A stretch of 64,000 nucleotides of DNA from Paraburkholderia sp. UYCP14C (GTDB lineage Bacteria > Pseudomonadota > Gammaproteobacteria > Burkholderiales > Burkholderiaceae), in assembly GCF_004197395.1 (NCBI RefSeq), contig NZ_SELS01000035.1, positions 20,781-84,780 of the forward strand. Reading direction: 5' to 3'. The notes below the pieces were generated by a model that was given only the letters and a program-made list of their open reading frames with translations, was not told where the DNA came from and did not search any database. Of the stretch, positions 18,166 to 28,967 are shown piece by piece. A program made the position numbers and the translations under genes. Every line of letters begins with the position of its first letter. Within the stretch, counting starts at the first letter, position 1.

Positions 18166-19593
18166 TCAGTTGAAGCGCACGTATTCGAAATCGACCGGCT
18201 GACGGTTCACGCCCATCGCGGGCGGCGCGATCCAGTTCGCGAACTTGCCCGGCTCCGCGACGCGGCCCATCAGCGACGCGACAAATGCGCGGTCTTCGGG
18301 CGAGGCAAGCCACTTCGCTTCGTTCGCAGCCCATTCGGCTTCGCTGATCACGCGGCCGTCGGGCGACACCCGCGTGCCCGCGAAGGTGCCGATCTGCCGG
18401 TTGAACGCTTTGTGCGGCACCGTCATCCGAAAGTCGATACCGGCTTTCTCGAGCACCTTGTTCCAGCGGCCCACACCCGACACCGAGTCCTTGATGTAGT
18501 CGTCGCGCAGCACTTCGTTCATCGCGTTGAGCATCGGCACTTCGCGCTCGACGAGCTTGCCGTCCTGCACGTCGAGCAGCTTGTAGCTATGCTCGCTCAG
18601 CCGATGATCGTCGTCGCGCTTGCCTTCCTCGTAGCGGCCCTTCAGGCCCGAGCTATAGAACGTCGCCGCGTTCGACGAATGATCGGCACCGAACAGGTCG
18701 ATCGTGACCGAGTAGTGGAAGTTCAGATAGCGCTGGATGGTCGGCAGATCGATCACGCCGGCCGCGCGGATCTTCGCGACGTCGTCGGTGCCGAGTTCGT
18801 TCATCACCTGCGCGGTGCGCTGGATCACGCGCGACACGCCCGATTCGCCGACGAACATATGATGCGCTTCCTCGGTCAGCATGAACTTCGTCGTGCGCGC
18901 GAGCGGATCGAAACCGGACTCCGCGAGCGCCGACAACTGGAACTTGCCGTCGCGGTCGGTGAAATACGTGAACATGAAGAACGCGAGCCAGTCCGGCGTT
19001 TTCTCGTTGAACGCGCCGAGAATGCGCGGATTGTCTTCGTCGCCCGAGCGACGGCCAAGCAATGCTTCGGCTTCCTCTCGACCGTCGCGGCCGAAGTAGC
19101 GATGCAGCAGATACACCATCGCCCACAAATGGCGCCCTTCCTCGACGTTCACCTGGAACAGGTTGCGCAGATCGTACAGCGACGGCGCGGTCAGGCCGAG
19201 GTGACGCTGCTGCTCGACCGAAGCAGGCTCCGTATCGCCCTGCGTGACGATGATGCGGCGCAGGTTCGCGCGGTGCTCGCCGGGCACGTCCTGCCACGCG
19301 GCTTCGCCCTTGTGCTCGCCGAAGTGAATCTTGCGATCCTGCTCGCCCGGCGTGAGGAAAATGCCCCAGCGGTAGTCGGGCATCTTCACGTAATCGAAGT
19401 GCGCCCAGCCGCCCGGGTCAACGCTGATCGCAGTGCGCAGATACACGTCGTACCCGTGCGAGCCTTCCGGGCCCATATCGCCCCACCACGACAGAAAGTT
19501 CGGCTGCCATTGCTCGAGCGCGCGCTGCAGCGCGCGGTCGTCGGCGAGGTTGACGTTGTTCGGAATCTTTTCGCTGTAGTTGATCGAGGACAT
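18166..19593 (-). CDS. boxB: Benzoyl-CoA 2,3-epoxidase oxygenase subunit BoxB
   Basis: A 475-residue class I di-iron oxygenase that epoxidises the ring of benzoyl-CoA, the first committed step of the aerobic box pathway. The di-iron ligands are visible as FQVNVEEGRHLWAMVY and FMLTEEAHHMFVGESG, two E...ExxH motifs about 90 residues apart. Length agrees with BoxB of Azoarcus (about 470). It lies 98 bases downstream of boxC and 77 upstream of boxA, in the order C-B-A, all on the minus strand, so an operon is likely. Confidence 0.96.
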   Translation of the reverse strand: MSSINYSEKIPNNVNLADDRALQRALEQWQPNFLSWWGDMGPEGSHGYDVYLRTAISVDPGGWAHFDYVKMPDYRWGIFLTPGEQDRKIHFGEHKGEAAWQDVPGEHRANLRRIIVTQGDTEPASVEQQRHLGLTAPSLYDLRNLFQVNVEEGRHLWAMVYLLHRYFGRDGREEAEALLGRRSGDEDNPRILGAFNEKTPDWLAFFMFTYFTDRDGKFQLSALAESGFDPLARTTKFMLTEEAHHMFVGESGVSRVIQRTAQVMNELGTDDVAKIRAAGVIDLPTIQRYLNFHYSVTIDLFGADHSSNAATFYSSGLKGRYEEGKRDDDHRLSEHSYKLLDVQDGKLVEREVPMLNAMNEVLRDDYIKDSVSGVGRWNKVLEKAGIDFRMTVPHKAFNRQIGTFAGTRVSPDGRVISEAEWAANEAKWLASPEDRAFVASLMGRVAEPGKFANWIAPPAMGVNRQPVDFEYVRFN

Positions 19594-19691
19594 GGTCGGT
19601 TCCCTGGGTCAATTCGCTGTTCGGAAGCTGCAGTGGCGAGAGGCGCGTATCGGCAGGCGGCGTCGTTTAGTCGGAGTGAGCGCGGCGCAGA

Positions 19692-21371
<1,680 letters not shown>

Positions 21372-21393
21372 GCGGCGTCTCCTGACTGGACGA

Positions 21394-21453
21394 TGCAATC
21401 TGTTTTTTTGAACAATAGTGCATTGTCATACCAGCGTAAAGCACTTTAGTGCA
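21394..21453 (-). promoter_or_regulatory. boxC promoter with probable BoxR operators
   Basis: On the minus strand a -35 TTTACG (21440-21435) and a -10 TATTGT (21417-21412) are 17 bases apart. Two TAGTGCATT elements flank them: one in ACAAT-agtgc-ATTGT (21412-21426), over the -10, and one in GCACT-tt-AGTGC (21441-21452), just upstream of the -35. A further TGCA lies at 21394. Known BzdR/BoxR operators are TGCA-based, and benzoyl-CoA is the inducer; the assignment here is inference. Confidence 0.62.
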
Positions 21454-21486
21454 TTTTCACGGGGAAACCCTGGCGCCCACGATTGG

Positions 21487-22488
21487 TCAGTTCATGCGCG
21501 CTTCGTCGGGCGCTTCCGCCGCAAGACGCGCGGCCAGGCGGTCGCGCAGTTGCAGATAGGCATCGGCCAGCGTCTTCTCGCTGGTATCGAACGACATATC
21601 TGCGCGCCCGTACAGCTCGGCGCGCCCGGCGAGGATGCGCTTCAGGTCGTCCATCGCCTCGCGGTTGCCGGACATCGGCCGCAGATCGCCTTGCGCGACG
21701 ACGCGGCGCATATGCTCGTCGGGCGTCGCCTGCAGCCACACGGTGAAGCAGTGCGACAGCAGCACGTTGAAGGTGCCCGATTCCGACACGAGCCCGCCCG
21801 GCGACGCGATCACCGCCCGCGGATGCTCGTGGATTACCGCCTCGAGCGCGCGCTGCTCGTAGCGTCGATACGCGCTCGCGCCGTACAGAGAATGGATCTC
21901 CGACGGCGGACAGCCCGCGAGTTGTTCGATCACGCGCGTGAGCTCGATGAACGGCACTTTGCGCTCCTGCGCGAGCATGCGCCCGAGCGTCGACTTGCCC
22001 GCGCCGCGCAGGCCGATCAGCGCGATGCGGTCCTTGCGGTGCGGGTCGCGCGGCGCCTGCGCGAACATCTCCACGAGCGCGATGCGCGCACGCTGCAGCG
22101 CGGCCTGGTCGCGGCCCTGCAGCAGTTCGCGGATCAGCAGCCATTCGGCGGACGCGGTGGTTTCGTCGCCGATCACCTCGGCGAGCGAGCAGTTCAGCGT
22201 GGCCGCGAGTTGCCGCAGCACCAGCACCGACGCGTTGCCGACACCCGATTCGAGATTCGCCAGGTGCCGCTCCGACAAACCGGTTTCGGCCGCCAGCGTC
22301 TTGCGCGTCATGCCGCGGCGCGCGCGCAGCAAACGCACGCGCTCGCCCATCGCGGTCAGGAAAGGATCGCGTTCTTCGCGCTCGATGCCACGTTCGGCCG
22401 TGCGTTCACCCGCGCGCCCGGCGGGTTCGGCGCGGGCCGCGTCGTCGTCGGTTTCGTCCGACGGTGCGGGAGAGTACTTTTGATTCAT
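21487..22488 (-). CDS. boxR: Transcriptional regulator BoxR/BzdR (HTH + shikimate-kinase-like)
   Basis: A 333-residue two-domain regulator. A Xre-type helix-turn-helix lies near residues 45-105 (MGERVRLLRARRGMTRKTLA, TGLSERHLANLESG). A linker leads to a shikimate-kinase-like domain with a P-loop (IALIGLRGAGKSTLGR), IELTRVIEQLAGCPPSEI and VIASPGGLVSE. In BzdR/BoxR the second domain binds benzoyl-CoA, releasing repression. The N-terminal 40 residues are acidic/Arg-rich and probably disordered. MNQKYS at 22488 was chosen because GAGGT precedes it; ATG codons at 22503 and 22539 are alternatives. It sits between the left and right box transcription units. Confidence 0.92.
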   Translation of the reverse strand: MNQKYSPAPSDETDDDAARAEPAGRAGERTAERGIEREERDPFLTAMGERVRLLRARRGMTRKTLAAETGLSERHLANLESGVGNASVLVLRQLAATLNCSLAEVIGDETTASAEWLLIRELLQGRDQAALQRARIALVEMFAQAPRDPHRKDRIALIGLRGAGKSTLGRMLAQERKVPFIELTRVIEQLAGCPPSEIHSLYGASAYRRYEQRALEAVIHEHPRAVIASPGGLVSESGTFNVLLSHCFTVWLQATPDEHMRRVVAQGDLRPMSGNREAMDDLKRILAGRAELYGRADMSFDTSEKTLADAYLQLRDRLAARLAAEAPDEARMN

Positions 22489-22518
22489 GTTTTGCGACCT
22501 CATGACTACGATACATGT

Positions 22519-22557
22519 ACTATAGTGCTTGACACGCACGACGTGAACGGTTTAATT
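22519..22557. promoter_or_regulatory. Overlapping divergent promoters of boxR and the ligase operon
   Basis: Rightward: TTGACA (22529-22534), 17-base spacer, TTAATT (22552-22557). Leftward: TTCACG (22547-22542 on the minus strand), 17-base spacer, TATAGT (22524-22519). The two overlap, so polymerase cannot occupy both. A TAGTGC element (22523-22528), also found twice at the boxC promoter, lies exactly between the leftward -10 and the rightward -35, a good position for BoxR to control both directions. Confidence 0.6.
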
Positions 22558-22735
22558 TTCGCCAAAAGCAGATCCAATCACGAACACAGTCGCGCGCCGC
22601 CGTGGCATTCGGGCGGCGTCACGGAGACGGCGCCGCAATACGCATGCATCAAAGTGCCGGGGGCCGGTTATCCGGGGGCCGGCGCACCGGTGCCCGGATA
22701 TCCGGCCGTGCGTGAGCGCGCTTCTGGAGGCTCGC

Positions 22736-23203
22736 ATGTCCCCACAGGAATTCCAGCGCCTGATCGCAGGCGTCACTGGGCAACTCGCCGGGCGGCCGCT
22801 CGACGCTGCGCTCGCCCACTGGCTGAACGACACCTGGCCCGCCGACAGCCCCACCTTCCAGGAACTGGCGAACGCCTGCCGCAGCGGCGTCGCCGAAGGC
22901 TGGCTGTGCAATCGCGAGGCCGGCGGCATCCGCTACGGCCGCATCTTCAAGGCGCTGCCCGACACGCACGGCTTTTCGGTCGACGTCGTCGACATGCAGG
23001 ACATTGCCGGCCCGCACCACGTGCATCCGCACGGCGAGATCGATCTGATCATGCCGCTCACCGAAGGCGCGACGTTCGACGGCCATCCGGCCGGCTGGTG
23101 CGTGTACGGCCCCGGCTCGGCGCATCGACCGACCGTCGCGAACGGCCAGGCGCTGGTGCTGTATCTGCTGCCGCAAGGGGCGATCGAATTTACGCGCGCT
23201 TGA
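22736..23203 (+). CDS. DUF4863 cupin-like protein of the box cluster
   Basis: A 155-residue protein with an N-terminal helical part and a cupin-like core: HHVHPHGEIDLIMPL holds closely spaced His residues and a Glu that could bind a metal, followed by GWCVYGPGSAHRPTV. The family (DUF4863) includes 4-hydroxylaminobenzoate lyase PnbB and often accompanies box genes; no role in benzoyl-CoA oxidation has been proven to my knowledge. The start follows TGGAGG. It is the first gene of the rightward unit, 84 bases before the benzoate-CoA ligase gene, and is driven by the promoter near 22530. Confidence 0.75.
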   Translation: MSPQEFQRLIAGVTGQLAGRPLDAALAHWLNDTWPADSPTFQELANACRSGVAEGWLCNREAGGIRYGRIFKALPDTHGFSVDVVDMQDIAGPHHVHPHGEIDLIMPLTEGATFDGHPAGWCVYGPGSAHRPTVANGQALVLYLLPQGAIEFTRA

Positions 23204-23287
23204 GCAGCACATGAGCCGCGAGCGGGCAGCATCGAGCGGATCACGGGCAGACAAAAGCCGGACCGCGTCCACGGATGGAGGAGACAT

Positions 23288-24877
23288 ATGGAAGCCCTGC
23301 TGGAAACGAGTGCGCGCGAGCCGGTTGCGCCGCCGCCCCCGCTGTTCAACTTCGCAAGGCACCTGTTCCAGTTGAACGAAGCGCGCGCGAGCAAAGTCGC
23401 TTATATCGACGACCACGGCGCGCTGACCTACGGCGAGCTCGAACAGCGCGCGCGACGCTGCGCCAGCGCACTGCGCGCGCTCGGCGTGCATCCCGAGGAG
23501 CGGGTGCTGCTCGTGATGCTTGACACCGTGTCGCTGCCGGTCGCGTTTCTCGGCGCGTTGTACGCCGGCATCGTGCCGGTCGTCGCGAACACCTTGCTGA
23601 GCGCCACCGACTATGCGTACATGCTGACGCACAGCCATGCGCGGGCGGTGATCGTGTCGGAACCCTTGCTACCCAACGTGACGGAAGCGCTAAAGAGCAT
23701 CGACGACGACGGCTGTCAGCTGATCGTGTCGCAGCCTTGCGCGTCCACCGAAGCGCCGCTCGCGGCGCCCCGCTTCGAAACGCTGGTTGACGCCGCAACG
23801 CCCGCGCTCAAAGGCTGCGCCAGCAACGCGGACGACATCGCGTTCTGGCTGTATTCGTCGGGCTCGACCGGCAAGCCGAAAGGCACCGTCCACACGCATG
23901 CGAATCTGTACTGGACCGCCGAGCTGTATGCAAAGCCGGTGCTCGGCATCGTCGAGAGCGACGTGGTGTTCTCGGCGGCGAAGCTGTTCTTCGCGTACGG
24001 GCTCGGCAACGCGCTGACATTCCCGCTGTCGGTCGGCGCGACCGCGATCCTGATGGCCGAGCGCCCGACCGCCGACGCTATCTTCGCGCGCCTCGTCGAG
24101 CATCGTCCGACCGTGTTTTACGGCGTGCCGACCTTGTACGCGAACATGCTGGTGTCGCCGAATCTGCCCGCGCGCGCCGACGTCGCGATCCGCGTGTGCG
24201 CGTCGGCCGGCGAGGCGTTGCCGCGCGACGTCGGCGAACGCTTCACCGCGCACTTCGGCGCCGAGATTCTCGACGGCATCGGCTCGACGGAAATGCTGCA
24301 CATTTTCCTGTCGAATCGCGCGGGCGAAGTCGAATACGGCACGACCGGGCGCCCCGTGCCCGGCTACGAAATCGAGTTGCGCGACGAAGCCGGGCGGCCG
24401 GTGCCCGATGGCGAAATCGGCGATCTGTTCATCAAGGGGCCGAGCGCCGCGCTGATGTATTGGAGCAATCGCGAGAAGACGCGCGCGACCTTTCTCGGCG
24501 AATGGATCAGGAGCGGCGACAAGTACCGGCGTCTCGCGAACGGCTGTTATGTTTACGCGGGCCGCAGCGACGACATGCTGAAAGTGAGCGGCCAGTATGT
24601 GTCGCCGGTCGAGGTCGAGATGGTGCTCGTCGCGCATCCGGCGGTGCTCGAAGCGGCGGTGGTCGGCGTCGATCATGGCGGACTCGTGAAAACGCGTGCG
24701 TTCGTCGTGCTCAAGCGCGACTTCACGCCGTCCGACCTGCTCGCGGAACAACTGAAGGCCTTCGTCAAGGAACGGCTCGCGCCGCACAAGTACCCGCGCG
24801 ATATCGTGTTCACCGACGATCTGCCGAAAACCGCCACCGGTAAGATTCAACGCTTCAAGCTACGCGAACTGTCATAG
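23288..24877 (+). CDS. bclA: Benzoate-CoA ligase
   Basis: A 529-residue ANL-superfamily ligase making benzoyl-CoA from benzoate, ATP and CoA, thereby supplying the BoxAB substrate and the BoxR effector. Core motifs are FWLYSSGSTGKPKGTVHTH (P-loop), DGIGSTEMLHIFLSN and GDKYRRLANGCYVYAGRSDD, with the C-terminal hinge and catalytic Lys in PKTATGKIQRFKL. The FFAYGLGNALTFPL segment is typical of the benzoate/anthranilate/cinnamate branch. The start has GGAGGAG upstream. Its stop is 11 bases before the next start, so the hydrolase gene is translationally close-coupled. Benzoate as substrate is inferred from context plus family. Confidence 0.93.
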   Translation: MEALLETSAREPVAPPPPLFNFARHLFQLNEARASKVAYIDDHGALTYGELEQRARRCASALRALGVHPEERVLLVMLDTVSLPVAFLGALYAGIVPVVANTLLSATDYAYMLTHSHARAVIVSEPLLPNVTEALKSIDDDGCQLIVSQPCASTEAPLAAPRFETLVDAATPALKGCASNADDIAFWLYSSGSTGKPKGTVHTHANLYWTAELYAKPVLGIVESDVVFSAAKLFFAYGLGNALTFPLSVGATAILMAERPTADAIFARLVEHRPTVFYGVPTLYANMLVSPNLPARADVAIRVCASAGEALPRDVGERFTAHFGAEILDGIGSTEMLHIFLSNRAGEVEYGTTGRPVPGYEIELRDEAGRPVPDGEIGDLFIKGPSAALMYWSNREKTRATFLGEWIRSGDKYRRLANGCYVYAGRSDDMLKVSGQYVSPVEVEMVLVAHPAVLEAAVVGVDHGGLVKTRAFVVLKRDFTPSDLLAEQLKAFVKERLAPHKYPRDIVFTDDLPKTATGKIQRFKLRELS

Positions 24878-24888
24878 GTGATTCATTG

Positions 24889-25749
24889 ATGCAGAACCCG
24901 GGTACCGCCCCTGCCGTTTCCTCCGCCAGTGCCGCCAGCCGCTTCGCCGAATTGCCCGCGACCGCGTCGCATGGGCCGTTGCGTATCGAGTACCGCTGGG
25001 TCAATGAGCAGGCGAGTGCGGAGGCAAACGATCCGCCGATCGCGGTATTCCTGCACGAAGGTCTCGGCTCGATCGCCATGTGGCGCGACTGGCCGCAGAC
25101 GTTGTGCGAGCGGCTCGGCATGCGCGGGCTCGTCTATTCGCGGCCCGGCTACGGACTCTCGACACCGCGTGCGCCCGACGAGAAATGGCCGGTCGATTTC
25201 ATGACCGCGCAGGCGCGCAACATCCTCCCCGCGCTGCTCGACGCGCTCGAGATCGATCCGCGGCAACGCCAGCGCATGTGGGTGATCGGCCATAGCGACG
25301 GCGGCTCGATCGCGCTGCTGTACGCGGCGCTCTATCCCGAGGCGCTCGCGGGCGCGGTCGTGATCGCGCCGCACGTGTTCGTCGAAGACGTCTCGGTGCA
25401 AAGCATCGCCCAAACCAGGCAGCTTTACGAAACCACCGATCTGCGCGCGAAGCTCGCCCGCTATCACGCGGACGTCGATTCCGCGTTCTACGGCTGGAAC
25501 GATATCTGGCTCGATCCGGCGTTCCGGCAGTGGTCGATCGTCGAGGCGCTTGCGCCGATCCGCCGAGCGCTGCTCGCGATCCAGGGCCACGACGACAATT
25601 ACGGCACGATGGCGCAGATCGACACGATCGCCGCGCGCGTGCCGCATGCGCAACTCGTCAAGCTCGACGCCTGCGGACACTCCCCGCATCGCGACGCGCC
25701 CGCCGCGCTCAACGATGCGATCGTAGGATTCGTTCGCGGCCAGCAATAA
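24889..25749 (+). CDS. Alpha/beta hydrolase of the box cluster
   Basis: A 286-residue alpha/beta-fold hydrolase: oxyanion region FLHEGLGSIAMWRDWP, nucleophile elbow GHSDGGSIALLYA and catalytic His in KLDACGHSPHRDAP. It directly follows the benzoate-CoA ligase gene (11-base gap), so it belongs to the same transcript. In box clusters such hydrolases may act on CoA thioesters or lactones formed as dead-end products; the exact substrate is unknown. ATG 24889 was chosen over a TTG one codon earlier. Confidence 0.85.
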   Translation: MQNPGTAPAVSSASAASRFAELPATASHGPLRIEYRWVNEQASAEANDPPIAVFLHEGLGSIAMWRDWPQTLCERLGMRGLVYSRPGYGLSTPRAPDEKWPVDFMTAQARNILPALLDALEIDPRQRQRMWVIGHSDGGSIALLYAALYPEALAGAVVIAPHVFVEDVSVQSIAQTRQLYETTDLRAKLARYHADVDSAFYGWNDIWLDPAFRQWSIVEALAPIRRALLAIQGHDDNYGTMAQIDTIAARVPHAQLVKLDACGHSPHRDAPAALNDAIVGFVRGQQ

Positions 25750-25870
25750 GCGGCCCCCAACCTGTTACCGATACTTCATAAAAATTACACGGATCGGCGA
25801 TTATGCTGCGGCATCGCTGACCTCGGCACCTCGATGGCGAGGCATCCCTTCCCCGCCCGGAGACAGTGCC

Positions 25871-26182
25871 ATGCCCTTCGTGTCGAACCCGAACCGTGCG
25901 CCGCGATGCAAACGTTTGACGGGCGCCGTGGCGGTCATCGTGCTGTGCGCGCTATTGGGTGCATGCAGCGACGACGACCCACCCGCCGCCCCGAATACCA
26001 TCAGTTCTACCGAGCATCCCGCCGCTAACCCCGGCGACCCGACGAGCGCCACGCCGGCGGCCGACTCCGCGCCGCCGACGCTGACGATCCGGACACCGGC
26101 GGCACCCGCATCCGAAGCCGGCACGGCGCTGTCCGCCGCGTCGCCGCCGCTTGCCAGCCCCGTCATCCATACCGTCGATTGA
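25871..26182 (+). CDS. Small Ala/Pro-rich lipoprotein
   Basis: A 103-residue protein with a signal sequence and lipobox (VLCALLGAC, Cys about residue 34). An acidic patch (SDDDPPAAPN) follows, which includes Asp at +2/+3 of the lipid Cys, a possible inner-membrane retention signal. The rest is a disordered Ala/Pro/Thr/Ser-rich tail with no domain. It precedes the phospholipase C gene by 130 bases on the same strand. Function unknown. Confidence 0.58.
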   Translation: MPFVSNPNRAPRCKRLTGAVAVIVLCALLGACSDDDPPAAPNTISSTEHPAANPGDPTSATPAADSAPPTLTIRTPAAPASEAGTALSAASPPLASPVIHTVD

Positions 26183-26311
26183 GAATCGCGCCGCGCGCGG
26201 CGGCGGGTTTGCCTTCCCGCGTCCGACGCAGCATCGCCGTTTCAGTACCGCAATTCGCTGTCCCCGTGCCTTTTTCCCCCACCGAAGATCAAAGACACAA
26301 CCGCCACAACC

Positions 26312-28429
26312 ATGACCTCAAACAATCGCCGTGATTTTCTGCGCTCGGCCGCGCAAGCCGCCGGTTCCTTCGCCGCGTTGAGCATGCTGCCGCCGGGCAT
26401 CCGCAATGCGCTCGCGATTCCGGCCAACAACCGAACCGGCACGATCCACGATGTCGAGCACATCGTCGTGCTGATGCAGGAGAACCGCTCGTTCGACCAC
26501 TACTTCGGCACGCTCAAAGGCGTGCGCGGCTTCGGCGACACGCGCGCGATCAAGCTCGCGAACGGCCAGCCGGTGTGGTATCAGCCGCTCACCGCCGACA
26601 CCGCCGGCGCCGGCTACGTGCTGCCGTTCCATCCCACCGCGCCGAATCTCGGCCTGCAATTCCTGCAGGATCTCGCGCACGACTGGGGCACCACGCATGC
26701 GGCATGGAACGGCGGCCGCAACGATCAGTGGGTGCCGTCGAAAGGCGCGACCACGATGGCCTACCTGACGCGCGACGATATTCCGTTCCACTATCAGCTC
26801 GCCGACGCATTCACGATCTGCGACTCGTACCACTGCTCGCTGATGGGCCCGACCGACCCGAACCGCTACTACATGTGGAGCGGCTGGGTCGGCAACGACG
26901 ACAGCGGCGGCGGTCCGGTGATCGACAATTCGGAACTCGGCTACGGCTGGTCGACCTTCCCCGAAGTGCTGCAGAACGCCGGCATCTCGTGGAAGATCTA
27001 TCAGGACATCGGCACCGGGCTCGATGCGAACGGTTCGTGGGGCTGGACGCAGAACGCGTACATCGGCAACTACGGCGACAACTCGCTGCTCTATTTCAAC
27101 CAGTATCGCAACGCGCAGCCGGGCAACCCGCTGTACGACAACGCGCGCACCGGCACCAACGCGGCGAACGGCGACGGCTACTTCGACATCCTGAAGCGCG
27201 ACGTGCAGAACGGCACGCTGCCGCAGGTGTCGTGGATCGTCGCGCCCGAAGCGTACTGCGAACATCCGAACTGGCCGACCAACTACGGCGCGTGGTACAT
27301 CGACCAGGTGCTGCAGATCCTCACGTCGAACCCGGACGTGTGGAGCAAGACCGTGCTGCTGATCAACTACGACGAAAACGACGGCTTCTTCGATCACATC
27401 GCGGCGCCGTTCGCGGCCGCGTCGAGCGCGAACGGTCTGTCTACTGTCGACATTACGCACGACATCTACGCGGGCGATCCGAAGAACGTCGCCGGGCCGT
27501 ACGGGCTCGGACCGCGCGTGCCGATGCTGGTGGTCTCGCCGTGGTCGAAGGGCGGCTACGTGTGCTCGGAAGTGTTCGACCATACCTCGGTGATCCGCTT
27601 CATCGAAAAGCGCTTCGGCCAGCACCACGATCTGCGCGAATCGAACATCACGCCGTGGCGCCGCGCGGTGTGCGGCGATCTGACCTCGGCGTTCAACTTC
27701 GCGAATCCGAACGCGTCGGTACCGTCGCTGCCGAGCACGAGCGGCTACGTGCCGCCCGACCAGAACCGTCACCCGGACTACGTGCCGCAACCGCCGGCGC
27801 TGCAGACGGTGCCGAAGCAGGAAGCGGGCGTGCGCCCGGCTCGCGCATTGCCGTATGAACTATTCGTGCGTGTCGACGAAGGCGCGAACGGCAAGCTGAC
27901 GATGCGCTTCGTCAACACCGGCCGCGCGGGCGCGGTGTTCCTCGTGTACGCGGCGGGTAGCGCCGACGCGCCGCGCAGCTATACCGTCGAAGCAGGCAAG
28001 CATCTGCAGGACACGCTGCTCGTCAACGCCGATGGCAGCTACGACTTCAGCGTGCACGGGCCGAACGGATTCCTGCGCCGCTTCGCGGGCAAGCTGGTTA
28101 CGCGCAGTTGGCGGAATGGATCGGACACCGCACGACCGGTGGTCGCCGAAGGCTACGATGTGGCGAACGGCAATCTGCAACTGCGGCTCGAGAACGTCGG
28201 CACCGCGCGTTGCGAGTTCACGATCGTCAACGCGTACGACGCGAACCACGTCATCAGGCATTCGGTGCGCGGCGGCGACACCGACAATCTGTACCTCGAT
28301 CTGCGCAACGCCTACGGCTGGTACGATCTCTCGATCACCGTCGATACGGACCCGACCTTCGCGCGGCGCATCGCCGGTCACGTGGAGACCGGCAGCAGCA
28401 GCCTGAGCGATCCGGCGTTGGGCGGCTGA
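26312..28429 (+). CDS. plcN: Phosphocholine-specific phospholipase C (Tat-exported)
   Basis: A 705-residue secreted enzyme of the bacterial PLC/acid-phosphatase (phosphoesterase) family. The Tat signal is NNRRDFLRSAAQAAGSF near the start. The catalytic domain opens with VEHIVVLMQENRSFDHYFG and continues with SLMGPTDPNRYYMWSGW and LLINYDENDGFFDHIAAP, holding conserved Glu/Asn/Asp/His metal ligands. Two C-terminal DUF756 beta-domains (about residues 510-700, with YELFVRVDEGANGKLTMRF and a second RPVVAEGYDVANGNLQLRL) complete the family layout. Burkholderia usually carries several such paralogues (plc-1 to plc-3), so the exact symbol is uncertain. A strong terminator follows. Confidence 0.9.
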   Translation: MTSNNRRDFLRSAAQAAGSFAALSMLPPGIRNALAIPANNRTGTIHDVEHIVVLMQENRSFDHYFGTLKGVRGFGDTRAIKLANGQPVWYQPLTADTAGAGYVLPFHPTAPNLGLQFLQDLAHDWGTTHAAWNGGRNDQWVPSKGATTMAYLTRDDIPFHYQLADAFTICDSYHCSLMGPTDPNRYYMWSGWVGNDDSGGGPVIDNSELGYGWSTFPEVLQNAGISWKIYQDIGTGLDANGSWGWTQNAYIGNYGDNSLLYFNQYRNAQPGNPLYDNARTGTNAANGDGYFDILKRDVQNGTLPQVSWIVAPEAYCEHPNWPTNYGAWYIDQVLQILTSNPDVWSKTVLLINYDENDGFFDHIAAPFAAASSANGLSTVDITHDIYAGDPKNVAGPYGLGPRVPMLVVSPWSKGGYVCSEVFDHTSVIRFIEKRFGQHHDLRESNITPWRRAVCGDLTSAFNFANPNASVPSLPSTSGYVPPDQNRHPDYVPQPPALQTVPKQEAGVRPARALPYELFVRVDEGANGKLTMRFVNTGRAGAVFLVYAAGSADAPRSYTVEAGKHLQDTLLVNADGSYDFSVHGPNGFLRRFAGKLVTRSWRNGSDTARPVVAEGYDVANGNLQLRLENVGTARCEFTIVNAYDANHVIRHSVRGGDTDNLYLDLRNAYGWYDLSITVDTDPTFARRIAGHVETGSSSLSDPALGG

Positions 28430-28458
28430 GCGTCGCTGCGACGCAACTCTGCAAAAGC

Positions 28459-28496
28459 AACGGCCGCTGGCTCCTCGAGCACAGCGGCCGTTCTTT
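28459..28496 (+). terminator. Terminator after the phospholipase C gene
   Basis: AACGGCCGCTG-12 bases-CAGCGGCCGTT, an 11-bp perfect stem followed by CTTTAT, between convergent genes. Confidence 0.8.
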
Positions 28497-28537
28497 ATCC
28501 AGCTCTGGAACGCAAACCCGCAAACGCGCGTCGGCGC

Positions 28538-28918
28538 TTACGACTCGAAATCGAGCCCGCCGATCAACGTAACCGGCTCACCCTGCGTATGCGTGGAGAA
28601 ATCGAGTTCGCGCGCCTGGGTCCACGCATTGAGCTTGCGCGGCAGCGCGGCCAGATATCTGGCGAAACGCGGTGCGCCCTGCTCGCCCATCAGTCTCTCT
28701 ATTTCGTCGCTGTCCCAGGTCAGATACAGATTCAACGGATGCGGGTAGTGGCCGAGCTTTTCGAGCGGCGTTGCGTGAATGCGCACGCGGGTGGGCTGCC
28801 CCTCTTCGCCATGCGGCAACACCTCGGTGTGCACGGTCTTCGCGAAACTCGCGGCAATCGCCTCGGCAATGCGCGGCGCGAACTCCTGATCGAAACGAAT
28901 TGCACTCTCCGCGCGCAT
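28538..28918 (-). CDS. DUF5594-like protein
   Basis: A 126-residue cytoplasmic protein with no signal peptide. It opens with MRAESAIRFDQEFAPRIAEA and contains VLPHGEEGQPTRVRIHATPL and NLYLTWDSDEIERLMGEQG. I associate this with DUF5594, a small Burkholderia family of unknown function; the match is from memory. The start at 28918 is preferred over 28957 because CGGAGAG precedes it. It lies 49 bases upstream of the acyl-CoA ligase gene's 3' end on the same strand. Confidence 0.62.
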   Translation of the reverse strand: MRAESAIRFDQEFAPRIAEAIAASFAKTVHTEVLPHGEEGQPTRVRIHATPLEKLGHYPHPLNLYLTWDSDEIERLMGEQGAPRFARYLAALPRKLNAWTQARELDFSTHTQGEPVTLIGGLDFES

Positions 28919-28967
28919 CCAGGCTCTCCGCTGTAATTCTGATCGTGGGTCGGTCATCGTAGCAGAC

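Noticed and set aside
23690-24850. 386-codon frame opposite the benzoate-CoA ligase gene
   Set aside because: Antisense shadow; all ANL ligase motifs are on the plus strand.
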